From: Xenophilus sp. E41
GTDB taxonomy: Bacteria > Pseudomonadota > Gammaproteobacteria > Burkholderiales > Burkholderiaceae_C
Direction: 5' to 3'
NCBI RefSeq assembly: GCF_003671765.1
Contig: NZ_QPIB01000043.1
Location: forward strand, 310,001-374,000
Length of the DNA: 64,000 bases
Shown here: piece after piece, positions 45,821 through 53,724 of the stretch
How the letters are laid out: each line of letters opens with the position of its first letter
How positions within the stretch are numbered: position 1 is the first letter of the stretch
Translations under genes and position numbers: made by a program
Notes under the pieces: generated by a model
What the model saw: the letters and a program-made list of their open reading frames with translations, nothing else
The model's database searches: none
Told to the model about the DNA's origin: nothing

Positions 45821-45936
45821 TGTTCGACACCGCAACCATCATGAAGCTGATCGGCGCTGCCGCTGGCATCTACGCAACCGGCTTCGTCGCCGGCAAAACC
45901 GCTGCATACATCCGTGCGATTCGCACGGTGCTGTGA
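45820..45936 (+). CDS. Minor virion protein candidate (38 aa)
   Basis: MFDTATIMKLIGAAAGIYAT leads into a single weakly hydrophobic helix and a basic tail. Its size and location just before the major coat gene fit a second small tip protein. The 3' end holds the hairpin CCGTGCG-ATT-CGCACGG (45912-45928). Confidence 0.5.
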   Translation: MFDTATIMKLIGAAAGIYATGFVAGKTAAYIRAIRTVL

Positions 45937-45960
45937 ATTGGCAATACCGCCAAGCCGCGC

Positions 45961-45978
45961 CCGGGTCGGTTCACCCGG
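45961..45978. promoter_or_regulatory. Hairpin before the major coat gene
   Basis: CCGGGT-CGGTTC-ACCCGG, directly followed by the ribosome site GGAGAG (45981-45986). With the stem at 45912-45928 it marks the 55-base gap before the coat gene; mRNA stabilisation or partial termination are possible roles. Confidence 0.4.
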
Positions 45979-45991
45979 TTGGAGAGAAGAG

Positions 45992-46231
45992 ATGTTCGAG
46001 AAGACCCGCGCCATCGCGCGAAAGTACGGCCCGAAGGCCACTGTTGCGGCGATGACGCTGCCGTTCACCCTGGCCAGCTTCGCGCAATCGACCGATCCGT
46101 TCGACAGCGCTGTCGGCAGCATCACCACGAAGGTGGCGGCGTACGGCGCCGCGCTCGTGGTGCTGGCGGCCTCCGCCGTCGGCTTCTTCGTGGCGATCAA
46201 GTACGTCAAGAAGATTCCGCGCGCGACGTGA
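45992..46231 (+). CDS. Inovirus major coat protein (pVIII-like)
   Basis: A 79-residue precoat: a signal sequence with a basic n-region (MFEKTRAIARKYGPKATVAA) and cleavage expected after SFA, giving a mature protein with acidic start (STDPFDSAVG), one membrane helix (AAYGAALVVLAASAVGFFVAI) and basic C-terminus (KYVKKIPRAT), the classic pVIII layout. A strong ribosome site precedes it. Confidence 0.87.
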   Translation: MFEKTRAIARKYGPKATVAAMTLPFTLASFAQSTDPFDSAVGSITTKVAAYGAALVVLAASAVGFFVAIKYVKKIPRAT

Positions 46232-47667
46232 TGAAAGCAGCGCACCGCCTCCTGTGGATGCTCCGAGCGCTGCTCGGGGCGGTGCTGCTGTGCGGCTCGG
46301 TCCTAGGCGGGCTCGTGCCCGCTACTGCCGTGGCGGCTATCCCGATGGGGACCAGCTACTGCGCTCAAAGCGGTAATGCCGGGCAGGGTGTCGCCAACGG
46401 TTGCGGCAGTTCAAAGGCGGCTGCGTGCACTGCGCTCGTCGCAAACTACAACGCGTCCGGCTACAGCCCGGACGATATGCTTCCTGTCACCGGCGCGCTC
46501 TTTGGTGCGGCGCCCAATGAGCAGTGTCGAATTATTCGCGGTGGTCCCTATGCCGGCACGGTGTACGGCGACTTCCCGATCTACAGCCAGGGCGAGGCAT
46601 GCCCGGCTAACAGCACGCAGAGCGGCAACGTCTGCCAGTGCAACAGCGGGTATGTCGAAAGTGGCGGCCAGTGTGTGCAGAACCAGTGTGCTGCGAAGCT
46701 CGGTCAAACGACCATCGTGAACTGGACGGCCGGATGGCAGCGCACTCCGAACGATGACCGGTCGCCGCTCGTCGCGGCCAACAAGCCTTCGAATGTGCAG
46801 GCCGTGTGCAACGCCGGGTGCGAGCAGACATTCAATTGGGCCGACGCATGCCCGGAGTGTAAGAGTTACGTCTCCCAGACACCCAACGGTCAAGGGCTCT
46901 ATCGCGTCTCGGTCGATTTCGCGGCGACGTATACCGGCCAGAGTTGCACGCAGGGGCCGGCTGACGCGCCGATCACTGCGGACAACAGCAAAGACCCTCC
47001 TTGCCCTGGCTACGTAGGAGAGGTTAACGGCGTCAAAGGCTGTTATGGCACCGCAGACAAGCCGGTGACGACGCAGCCCAGCAATCTCCCGTCGGGCAAT
47101 CCCATCATCGCCGGGAATCCCGCCGCAGGCGCGAAACCCACCAGCGGCGAGGGAAGTGGCTCGGGCAGTGCCGGGCGCACGCCGTCAAGTGGCTCAGGCG
47201 GGAGCGCTGGCGGGCCTTCTGCTGCCGCGCAGGGCGGCAAGGGCAACGGTGCTGGCGGCGCATCTACTGGTAGCGGAACCACGAACAAGCCCGGGGACGG
47301 CAAGGAACAAGAGAACTGCGGCGCGCCGGGACAGCCCATGTGCAGCGTCAAGGTCGATGAAACCGGCACGCCGTCGAGCGTCAGCACTGCCGATGGGTAC
47401 GGCCAGAGCGTTGACACCTTCAAGGATGCGCAGAAGTCGAACATTGATGGTGCGGGCGCGAAGGCTAAGGAGACTATCGGCGAGTGGGGCCTGCCGTTTG
47501 AACTGCCGACCTCATGCCAAGCGCTGCCAACGGGCGCTTTCAACTTCACGCTCGATATCTGCCAGTGGCAGGGAATGATTCACGACCTGATGGCGATGGT
47601 GTGGCTGTGCGTCACCGCATGGGCCTGCATTGGCATGGTCGGTCGCACGATGTCTGGAGGTAGTTGA
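46231..47667 (+). CDS. Inovirus attachment protein (pIII-like)
   Basis: A 478-residue virion-tip protein. Signal peptide near residues 1-36 (MKAAHRLLWMLRALLGAVLL...ATAVAA), a Cys-rich N-terminal part with EGF-like spacing (CPANSTQSGNVCQCNSGYV, then GGQCVQNQC), a long Gly/Ser/Ala-rich linker (about 290-350), and a C-terminal hydrophobic anchor (HDLMAMVWLCVTAWACIGMVG). This matches pIII organisation; the N-terminal domain should bind the host pilus or receptor. Starts in a TGATG overlap with the coat gene. Confidence 0.83.
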   Translation: MKAAHRLLWMLRALLGAVLLCGSVLGGLVPATAVAAIPMGTSYCAQSGNAGQGVANGCGSSKAAACTALVANYNASGYSPDDMLPVTGALFGAAPNEQCRIIRGGPYAGTVYGDFPIYSQGEACPANSTQSGNVCQCNSGYVESGGQCVQNQCAAKLGQTTIVNWTAGWQRTPNDDRSPLVAANKPSNVQAVCNAGCEQTFNWADACPECKSYVSQTPNGQGLYRVSVDFAATYTGQSCTQGPADAPITADNSKDPPCPGYVGEVNGVKGCYGTADKPVTTQPSNLPSGNPIIAGNPAAGAKPTSGEGSGSGSAGRTPSSGSGGSAGGPSAAAQGGKGNGAGGASTGSGTTNKPGDGKEQENCGAPGQPMCSVKVDETGTPSSVSTADGYGQSVDTFKDAQKSNIDGAGAKAKETIGEWGLPFELPTSCQALPTGAFNFTLDICQWQGMIHDLMAMVWLCVTAWACIGMVGRTMSGGS

Positions 47668-47668
47668 C

Positions 47669-47989
47669 ATGCCAATCTTGGGTGCTTTCCTGGCGTCGGT
47701 CTTCGGCGCGCTGTTCGGTGGGTTGACGAAGGACGTTGCGCGCAAAGGTGCCACGATGGCCGCTGCGCTCGTGTCGTTCGCGGCTGCTGCCACGACGCTA
47801 CTTGCCGTGATGCGCTCGACCGTGCAGCCGTTGATGCAGGCGATGTTCACTACCGGTTACGGTCAGGTCATCGGCCTTGCGTTCCCGCCAGTCGCCGGGA
47901 CATGTCTCACTGCTATTGCCTCGTGCTGGGTTGCCTGTGCGGTCTACCGTATGCATGTCCGTATCGTGCAAGCCACAGCGAGCGCCTGA
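47669..47989 (+). CDS. Inovirus minor coat protein pVI-like
   Basis: A 106-residue, strongly hydrophobic protein (MPILGAFLASVFGALFGGLT; AALVSFAAAATTLLAVMR; FPPVAGTCLTAIASCWVACAVY) with three membrane segments, in the usual slot between pIII and pI/Zot. Family relation to pVI is positional and by membrane layout. Overlaps zot by one base. Confidence 0.72.
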   Translation: MPILGAFLASVFGALFGGLTKDVARKGATMAAALVSFAAAATTLLAVMRSTVQPLMQAMFTTGYGQVIGLAFPPVAGTCLTAIASCWVACAVYRMHVRIVQATASA

Positions 47990-48840
47990 TGCCGGTCTAC
48001 AGCGTTGAGGGCAAGCTGGGCACCGGCAAGACCAAATTTACGGTGTGGCGTGCACAGGAGGCGCTGCAGCAGCGGCGTCGCGTCGCGAGCAACGTGGACA
48101 TTAAGCCCGAGGTGCTGCACCCCTATGGCCCTCGCACTTACGTGCGGATTCCGGACAAGCCAACCGCTTTCGATCTCGAAGCGCTCGGGCATGGCAACCC
48201 GGATAACTACGACGAGGAACGCAACGGCGTGTTGATCCTCGATGAGCTTGGCACCTGGCTCAATGCACGCAGCTTTCAGGACAAGGACCGCGCCCACGTG
48301 CTGGACTGGCTCATCCACGCCAGAAAGCTCGGCTGGGACGTTTACCTCATCGTGCAGGACGCCGGCATGATCGACAAGCAGGTGCGCGAAGCGTTGATCG
48401 AGTACCAAGTGCGGTGCATGCGCATGGACAAGGTCCGCATCCCCTGGGTCGGGCGGCTGCTCGGCATCTTCCGTGAGCGGTGGGCGTACCTGCCGAAGTT
48501 CCATCAGGCCACGGCCCGGGTTGGCTTCGCTGGGGGGCAGATCGTCGCGGACCGCTGGATGTTTCGAGGGATCGGCCTGCACGCCGCCTACGACACCCGG
48601 CAAATCTTCCGCTCCGACTATCCGCACGGCTCGCACAGCGTGCTCCCGCCGTGGGACTGGACGCCTGAGCTACTGCCGCTCGAACGCCTGAAACAGCGCC
48701 TGCGGGACGCGATCAAGGCCCAGGCAAGGCCCAGGCCGCCTGCCAAGCCGAAAAAGGCCCTGGCGGCCCTGATTGGCCGGTTGCCGGCCCAGGACGCGGA
48801 AAGGTGGACCCGGCACTGCATCGCCAAGGGGTTGATCTGA
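47989..48840 (+). CDS. Zonular occludens toxin-like assembly ATPase (pI/Zot)
   Basis: A 283-residue Zot-family ATPase needed for export and assembly of filamentous phages. Walker A VEGKLGTGKTKF near the N-terminus, Walker B GVLILDELGTWLNAR, then HARKLGWDVYLIVQDAGMIDKQVRE, the sensor-type region. The membrane helix expected in pI proteins is not obvious, and the C-terminus is Lys/Pro-rich. ATG in an overlap with pVI. Confidence 0.88.
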   Translation: MPVYSVEGKLGTGKTKFTVWRAQEALQQRRRVASNVDIKPEVLHPYGPRTYVRIPDKPTAFDLEALGHGNPDNYDEERNGVLILDELGTWLNARSFQDKDRAHVLDWLIHARKLGWDVYLIVQDAGMIDKQVREALIEYQVRCMRMDKVRIPWVGRLLGIFRERWAYLPKFHQATARVGFAGGQIVADRWMFRGIGLHAAYDTRQIFRSDYPHGSHSVLPPWDWTPELLPLERLKQRLRDAIKAQARPRPPAKPKKALAALIGRLPAQDAERWTRHCIAKGLI

Positions 48841-48865
48841 CCGGGGCAGCGAAGGCGCCGGGAGT

Positions 48866-48897
48866 GTTCTGGAGAGGCTCGTAGAGCCTTGGAGGAA
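48866..48897. other. Stem-loop in the inovirus intergenic region (origin or packaging-signal candidate)
   Basis: AGGCTC-GTA-GAGCCT (48875-48889) flanked by GTTC (48866-48869-type) and GAAC outer bases, in the only sizeable non-coding gap (48841-48950) downstream of zot. Filamentous phages keep the packaging hairpin and origins in such gaps. Near its end is the repeat GTTACGCTCCGTTAC. Confidence 0.4.
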
Positions 48898-48950
48898 CAG
48901 TCTCGGGGTCGTAGCGGCGCAAAGGGGGCAAGGATGTTACGCTCCGTTAC

Positions 48951-49244
48951 ATGCGGAGCTTCATGGCACTCCTTTTCTTCGTCGCACTCGGCGTAAATGC
49001 CCAGCCCGTTCACGAACGCGACCGGGCGGCCGATATCGCTCGGATGATGGGCCAGCAGCCGAAGGGCTCGGGCGAGAGGGGTATGGGGCAGCGCCCCATG
49101 GAGGACCGTCGATCAGGCGATTCCCCCCGTATCGAGGTGCAAGGTGTCGGGCCGTGTCCACCAGGGCATGGCGTCGGCGCAATCACCACGCATCGGGAAG
49201 GTCGAACTCAACGGAAGGAAATCTGCGCGGCACCCCTCAAGTAA
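48951..49244 (+). CDS. Secreted hypothetical protein, inovirus accessory gene (97 aa)
   Basis: MRSFMALLFFVALGVNAQPV is a clear signal peptide; the remaining 80 residues are polar and Gly/Arg-rich with two Cys (CPPGHGVG and KEICAAP). It lies between zot and the recombinase, the place where inoviruses carry cargo genes. No family recognised. Confidence 0.6.
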   Translation: MRSFMALLFFVALGVNAQPVHERDRAADIARMMGQQPKGSGERGMGQRPMEDRRSGDSPRIEVQGVGPCPPGHGVGAITTHREGRTQRKEICAAPLK

Positions 49245-49309
49245 AGCAGGGCGTCTCTCGCGCTTGCAAAACAGACCGCCGCAGGCGCGAGCGGTGGCAG
49301 AGGCAGGGC

Positions 49310-49861
49310 ATGGAAATTGGGTATGGAAGGGTTTCAACCAACCAGCAGGACACAGCACTGCAAGAGGACGCATTTAGGCGTGCAGGGGTGCGGCGTGTCG
49401 TCACGGAGAAATGGTCCGGAGTGGGCGTCCGCCCCGAGTTGCGCAAGCTGATCGCCGGCCTTCGCCCTGGCGATCGCGTGACGGTCTACAAGCTCGATCG
49501 GCTCGGTCGGAGCCTCCAAGACCTCTTGGCAATACTCGAGCGCATCGACGCGGCCGGCGCGAGGTTCCGCAGCCTCACAGAGCCCATCGACACCACAACG
49601 CCGGCCGGCAAGCTCATGTACTCCGTGCTGGGCGCAGTGGCCGAATTCGAGCGGTCGATCATCCGGGAGAGAACCCTTGCGGGGCAGGCGGCCGCGAGGG
49701 AGCGGGGGAGGTATGTCGGCAGGCCCCCGCACCTGACGTTGAAGCAGTGTGAGCAGGTCGCCAAGCTGCTCAGTCGCGGGTACGCCGTTGACGCCCTGGC
49801 GGATCGGTTCGGCGTGAACCCCTGGGTGATAAAGCGCGCGCCGCTGCGCTTACAAAACTGA
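49310..49861 (+). CDS. Small serine recombinase (resolvase/invertase family)
   Basis: A 183-residue serine recombinase. Catalytic Ser in MEIGYGRVSTNQQD, the conserved YKLDRLGRSLQDLL, AVAEFERSIIRERTLAGQAAARERG long helix and a C-terminal helix-turn-helix (GYAVDALADRFGVNPWVIKRA). It is probably the phage integrase: Ralstonia RSM-type filamentous phages also encode such an enzyme instead of relying on host XerCD. Stop lies 16 bases before hrcA. Confidence 0.86.
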   Translation: MEIGYGRVSTNQQDTALQEDAFRRAGVRRVVTEKWSGVGVRPELRKLIAGLRPGDRVTVYKLDRLGRSLQDLLAILERIDAAGARFRSLTEPIDTTTPAGKLMYSVLGAVAEFERSIIRERTLAGQAAARERGRYVGRPPHLTLKQCEQVAKLLSRGYAVDALADRFGVNPWVIKRAPLRLQN

Positions 49862-49865
49862 ACAC

Positions 49866-49871
49866 TAAAAT
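49866..49871 (+). promoter_or_regulatory. Possible hrcA -10 element
   Basis: TAAAAT ends 6 bases before the hrcA ATG, so an mRNA from here would have almost no leader. The corresponding -35 position falls in prophage DNA (recombinase 3' end), i.e. the element could have been altered by the insertion. Confidence 0.3.
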
Positions 49872-49877
49872 CTTTCA

Positions 49878-50882
49878 ATGCTGGACGACCGCGCCAAGTT
49901 GTTGCTCAAGACTTTGGTCGAGCGATACATCGCCGACGGCACGCCCGTCGGTTCGCGCACGCTCTCCCGTGCGCCCGGGCTGGAACTCTCGCCCGCGACC
50001 ATCCGCAACGTGATGGCCGACCTCGAGGAACTGGGCCTCATCGTGAGCCCGCACACCTCGGCAGGCCGCATTCCGACCGCGCGCGGTTACCGCCTCTTCG
50101 TCGACACCATGCTCACCGCGCAGCGGCCGCAGCTCGCCGCGCCGAGCCTGCCGGCCGACCAGCCGCAGAAGGTGATCGCCAACGCGGCGCAGCTGCTGTC
50201 GAACCTCTCGCAGTTCGTCGGTGTGGTCATGGCGCCGCGGCGCACCTCGGCCTTCCGCCACATCGAATTCCTTCGGCTGTCCGACCGGCGGCTGCTGGTC
50301 ATCATCGTCTCGCCCGACGGCGATGTGCAGAACCGCGTCATCTTCACCGACCGGGAGTACTCGCAGTCCGAACTGGTCGAGGCATCGAACTACCTCAATG
50401 CGAACTACAGCGGCCTGTCGATGGAACAGGTGCGCGACCGCCTCAAGACCGAGATGGACACCTTGCGTGGCGAGATCGCCTCGCTGATGCAGGCGGCGGT
50501 GCAGGTCAGTTCCGAGGCCATGACGCAGGCGCAGGAAGAGGTGGTCGTGGCCGGCGAACGCAACCTGCTCGCGGTGAGCGATTTCTCCAGCGACATGGGG
50601 CAGCTGCGGCGTGCCTTCGAACTGTTCGAGCAGAAGGCGCAGCTGCTGCGGCTGCTCGACGTCTCCAGCAAGGCCGACGGCGTGCGCATCTTCATCGGCG
50701 GCGAAAGCCACGTCGTGCCTGTCGAGGAACTGTCGGTCGTGAGCGCGAGCTACGAGGTCGACGGGGAGGTGGTGGGCACGCTGGGCGTGATCGGCCCCAC
50801 GCGCATGCCCTACGACCGCATGATCCAGATCGTGGACATCACCTCGCGCCTGGTGAGCAACGCGCTCAGCCATCACAAATAG
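49878..50882 (+). CDS. hrcA: Heat-inducible transcription repressor HrcA
   Basis: A 334-residue HrcA, which represses groE/dnaK-type operons at CIRCE elements. N-terminal winged helix ([64 protein letters not shown]) and the GAF-like core ending [31 protein letters not shown]. No ribosome site is obvious and only 16 bases separate it from the phage recombinase, so its native upstream region is interrupted. Confidence 0.95.
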   Translation: MLDDRAKLLLKTLVERYIADGTPVGSRTLSRAPGLELSPATIRNVMADLEELGLIVSPHTSAGRIPTARGYRLFVDTMLTAQRPQLAAPSLPADQPQKVIANAAQLLSNLSQFVGVVMAPRRTSAFRHIEFLRLSDRRLLVIIVSPDGDVQNRVIFTDREYSQSELVEASNYLNANYSGLSMEQVRDRLKTEMDTLRGEIASLMQAAVQVSSEAMTQAQEEVVVAGERNLLAVSDFSSDMGQLRRAFELFEQKAQLLRLLDVSSKADGVRIFIGGESHVVPVEELSVVSASYEVDGEVVGTLGVIGPTRMPYDRMIQIVDITSRLVSNALSHHK

Positions 50883-50930
50883 GACGCGGCCGAAGGCCCA
50901 CGGGCGGACGCCTAGAATCCCGCGTCGCGC

Positions 50931-51007
<77 letters not shown>

Positions 51008-51078
51008 CGCGAGGTTTTGAGAAGATATTTTCGTGAGTCCGGGATGCGCCAAAAACGCGTGCTATACTTGCGAGCTTA

Positions 51079-51155
51079 GCGGCTGTAGCTCAGCTGGATA
51101 GAGTACTTGGCTACGAACCAAGGGGTCGTGGGTTCGATTCCTGCCAGCCGCACCA
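51079..51155 (+). tRNA. tRNA-Arg(ACG)
   Basis: A 77-base cloverleaf: acceptor GCGGCTG/CAGCCGC with CCA, D-arm GCTCAGCTGGATAGAGT, anticodon loop GGCTACGAACC (ACG), T-arm GGGTTCGATTCC. A TATACT -10 element lies 10 bases upstream (51064-51069). Its 3' part should be the attachment site of the following prophage. Confidence 0.95.
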
Positions 51156-51174
51156 TACTTTCCTTCGGGAATTC

Positions 51175-51210
51175 AACAGCTTAGAGGCTTACCCCTCTAG
51201 GCTGTTTTTC
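51175..51210. terminator. Terminator between tRNA-Arg and integrase
   Basis: AACAGCTTAGAGG (51175-51187) pairs with CCTCTAGGCTGTT around CTTAC, followed by TTTTTCTTT. The stem also contains the integrase stop codon (51197-51199), so it could end both the tRNA transcript and, from the other side, the integrase mRNA. Confidence 0.75.
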
Positions 51211-52378
51211 TTTGCGCGGGGACTTTGTGGGGACTCAGTTCCCGCCGCCTCTCTTCGTGCTCCAGCCGCAGCGTCGTCAGGCTCTTGTTCCAGCCCGCCT
51301 GCTCGGCCTTGATCTTCTCCAGCGCCGCGAGCAGCTCCACCAGCTGGCCCATCGTGTAGTGATGGGTCATGTTGTTGGTCGTGTGCCACAGCAGGTCGGA
51401 GATCGTCTCGCCCGACACGCCGGCCTCCCGCAGGCGCATGCCCACCGTGTGCCGCAGGTCGTGCACGTGCAGATCGCCCAGCTCGGCCGCCGCCCGCGCG
51501 CGCTCCCAGGCCGTGTTGAGCATGCGCTCCACCGGCCGGTACGGCATCTTTGGCGGCTGATCGACGTTCTTGACCCGCTCGCGGCGCCACACGAAGACGA
51601 AGTCGTCGTGCATGCCGCGGCAGGACTCGATCACCGACTGCGCCACGCTGTTGCAGACCACCACCCGCGTGCGGCGGCGGCCCTTGACGTGCTGGCGCGG
51701 CACCTCGAACACCGAAACGCCCAGCTCCGGCACCTTGATCTCCCACTCCCACCGCAGGCTGCAGACCACGTCGTCACGCACGCCGGTGTTCAGGGTGAAC
51801 AGCGACATGCGCGCCAGGTGGTCAGGCAGCAGCGGCAGCAGCCGGCGCTGCTCGGCCCAGGTGATGGGCCGCGGCTCGCGCTGAAAGCCAACGAGCGGCA
51901 GCAGGGTGATCGCCGGCGCCTTGTCCAGCCACGTCCGGCCCGCGTCGTCCCGCCAGCTCGTGGCCGCCAGGTTCAGGATCCGCCGCACCACGCCGAGCGC
52001 GGTGTTGATGGTCTTGTGCGCGCGGCCGGCTTGCAGCCGCGCGTCGACGTAGGGCTTGAGCGTGTTGTCGTGCACCTGGTGCAGTTCGAGCGCGCCGATG
52101 TAGGGCATGACACCTTTCAGGAGGTAGATCTCAGTTTCGAGCGATACCTTGTCCTGGTGGAGTGACACGTAGTGCGCCGCGGTCGCATCGAAGGTGCGGA
52201 TCTCGCGGGCGCCGTGGACGGCCACCTCGCGCAGCTGGCCCAGCCGGGCGATCAGCCACCGTTCCGCTTCTTCAAAGCTGCCGAAGCCGCTGTGGCGAAG
52301 TCGATGCTTGCGCCACCACTTGTCGACCTCCCAGGTTCCGTTGTCTCGGGGGTAGATGCCCCGTGTCGTTTGGCCCAT
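51197..52378 (-). CDS. Phage tyrosine integrase
   Basis: A 393-residue tyrosine recombinase. N-terminal arm/SAM-like part (MGQTTRGIYPRDNGTWEVDK, core-binding about 60-160), catalytic Arg in LNTGVRDDVVCSLRWEWE, HDLRHTVGMRLREAG, the His/Trp region LLWHTTNNMTHHYTMG with the nucleophile Tyr. It faces the tRNA-Arg attachment site. Its 5' end is overlapped by 127 bases by the next gene. Confidence 0.92.
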   Translation of the reverse strand: MGQTTRGIYPRDNGTWEVDKWWRKHRLRHSGFGSFEEAERWLIARLGQLREVAVHGAREIRTFDATAAHYVSLHQDKVSLETEIYLLKGVMPYIGALELHQVHDNTLKPYVDARLQAGRAHKTINTALGVVRRILNLAATSWRDDAGRTWLDKAPAITLLPLVGFQREPRPITWAEQRRLLPLLPDHLARMSLFTLNTGVRDDVVCSLRWEWEIKVPELGVSVFEVPRQHVKGRRRTRVVVCNSVAQSVIESCRGMHDDFVFVWRRERVKNVDQPPKMPYRPVERMLNTAWERARAAAELGDLHVHDLRHTVGMRLREAGVSGETISDLLWHTTNNMTHHYTMGQLVELLAALEKIKAEQAGWNKSLTTLRLEHEERRRELSPHKVPAQRKTA

Positions 52379-52647
52379 TTGGTAACTCCTCTCTCGGTAA
52401 TGGACCGCCCGTTCCGGGTGCCATTCTGCTCGTCGTTGGCCGCGCGCTCGGCGCCGTCGTCGTCACCGTGGCCGTCGGCCGCCTGGCTCTTGAACTTGTC
52501 GAACAACGCATCGAGGTCGAAGCGATCGAACACAAGGCAGCTGCCCTGCCGCATCGCGGTCAGGTGCGGGCGCCATTCCTCGTCGAAGGTGCGGCGCTTC
52601 ACGCCGACGTACTTCATCGCCTCGGCGTAGCTCAGTCCGCGGTTCAT
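52252..52647 (-). CDS. Small phage HTH protein, excisionase-like position (131 aa)
   Basis: MNRGLSYAEAMKYVGVKRRTFDEEWRPHL looks like a helix-turn-helix (MerR/Xis-type) start, followed by a DNA-contact-like segment (AMRQGSCLVFDRFDLDALFDKFK) and a long disordered Gly/Ala/Arg tail. It precedes the integrase and overlaps it by 127 bases in another frame. An excisionase or regulator role is likely from position and the N-terminal motif. Confidence 0.65.
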   Translation of the reverse strand: MNRGLSYAEAMKYVGVKRRTFDEEWRPHLTAMRQGSCLVFDRFDLDALFDKFKSQAADGHGDDDGAERAANDEQNGTRNGRSITERGVTKWAKRHGASTPETTEPGRSTSGGASIDFATAASAALKKRNGG

Positions 52648-52850
52648 GGCGTGGTCTTCTGGCGTGCGCTCATCGGCCGGCGTTGGTCGAGGGTGTCGGC
52701 GGCGGCGTCGGCGCTGGCCAGGGCGTCGTCGACCGCGTGGAGCTCGGCCATCACTGCGTCGAGCACGGCTTGGCGCAAATTTGGGTTCAGCGCCGGCACG
52801 TCGCGCTTCAGGCGGGCGAAAAGCGATTCCCGTGTTGCTAAGCCACTCAC
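52644..52850 (-). CDS. Small phage protein (68 aa)
   Basis: A GTG-started frame (SGLATRESLFARLKRDVPALNPN...) of helical character. The start overlaps the stop of the ASCH-like gene and its stop overlaps the HTH gene, so it belongs to the leftward operon. No domain recognised. Confidence 0.55.
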   Translation of the reverse strand: MSGLATRESLFARLKRDVPALNPNLRQAVLDAVMAELHAVDDALASADAAADTLDQRRPMSARQKTTP

Positions 52851-53698
52851 GGTGCGATCCTCCGGAATTCGACCACCCACACCCAGGGGTTTGCGGCCCA
52901 GCTGCCGGCGCCGTTGATTTGGTCCCAGAGCCGGCGGTACGCCCATTGCGGCCGGGCGGCATGTAGCGGACCGTCGCTCGCGCCGCCAGCCGTCCACATG
53001 TCTGCGCCAGGCAAAGGTGTCACGCCCTCGGCCAGCGCATCCGCTTCGCTGATGTCCTGCAGCCGCTCGACGCGCACGCCGGTGACCTCCAGCAGGATCC
53101 GGCTGGCCCAACGGGGCATGTGGATGCTGGGGCGCCAGCGCACTCCAAAGTCGTCCTCGCTGCCGCCGGCGGGTCCCTGCTCGTAGCAGAGGTCCGGCGC
53201 AGGGTCGGTCGCTCGATAGTGGGCCTGGACCCACGCCGGGTGAACACACTCAAAGTCGTCTAGCGGACGGCGCCTGAGGGGACGTCCGTCCTGATGCGGC
53301 GGCTCCTGGTCGCACTCGACGCTTTGCTCAAGCGCAAATGTCTCGCGCACCCACAGCCGGTCGCCGGGCTGGCAGTATGGGCAGCCCAGGATTTCGCCGG
53401 TGCGGCTATGTCCGATCACGTTTTGGAACGGCACCGTTTCGCCGCCGCGGGTTCGGCCGCCATTCGGGCCTCCCCATGGCAGTACCTCCCACTGGCCCAG
53501 CCGGTTTTGATGGGGGAGCTTTACCACGCGCCGCGTCTGCGTCTTCGTGCCGGCCAGCAGGGCGCGCACCATGGGCGCGGAGAAGAGGATCGGGCGCTCG
53601 CGCACATCGCTCTTGGGCGATGGCTGCACTTCATCGCCAATTCGCGGTACGAGGTGCGTCGGGCACGGCGTGGTGCTGATTTCGAGGGGTGGCATCAT
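52847..53698 (-). CDS. Phage ASCH-domain-like protein
   Basis: A 283-residue protein with RERPILFSAPMVRALLAGTKTQTRRVV, QPGDRLWVRETFALE, and the C-terminal RPQWAYRRLWDQINGAGSWAANPWVWVVEFRRI, the pattern of phage-encoded PUA/ASCH-like proteins that begin RPILFSxPMVxAIL-GxKTQTRR. Such folds bind nucleic acid or modified bases. N-terminal extension of about 30 residues; a GTG at 53608 is an alternative start. Confidence 0.72.
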   Translation of the reverse strand: MMPPLEISTTPCPTHLVPRIGDEVQPSPKSDVRERPILFSAPMVRALLAGTKTQTRRVVKLPHQNRLGQWEVLPWGGPNGGRTRGGETVPFQNVIGHSRTGEILGCPYCQPGDRLWVRETFALEQSVECDQEPPHQDGRPLRRRPLDDFECVHPAWVQAHYRATDPAPDLCYEQGPAGGSEDDFGVRWRPSIHMPRWASRILLEVTGVRVERLQDISEADALAEGVTPLPGADMWTAGGASDGPLHAARPQWAYRRLWDQINGAGSWAANPWVWVVEFRRIAP

Positions 53699-53724
53699 GC
53701 GGCTTTCACCTTCTGGAGACGGAC

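Larger units (their letters stand above)
42642..49861. mobile_element. Inovirus (filamentous phage) prophage between nadK and hrcA
   Basis: A 7.2-kb block of compact, overlapping rightward genes plus one leftward repressor: ssDNA-binding protein, HUH replication protein, small membrane proteins, pVIII-like coat with leader, pIII-like adhesin, pVI, Zot/pI ATPase, an accessory secreted protein and a serine recombinase. The order is that of filamentous phages (replication, structure, assembly). No secretin (pIV) gene is seen. Candidate attachment repeats are TTACAACAC at 42642-42650 and TTACAAAAC at 49850-49858, which contain the stop codon of the repressor and lie at the end of the recombinase. 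Confidence 0.92.

Noticed and set aside
42642-49861. Secretin (pIV) gene in the inovirus
   Set aside because: No frame of secretin length or motif exists; all space is taken by the listed genes.
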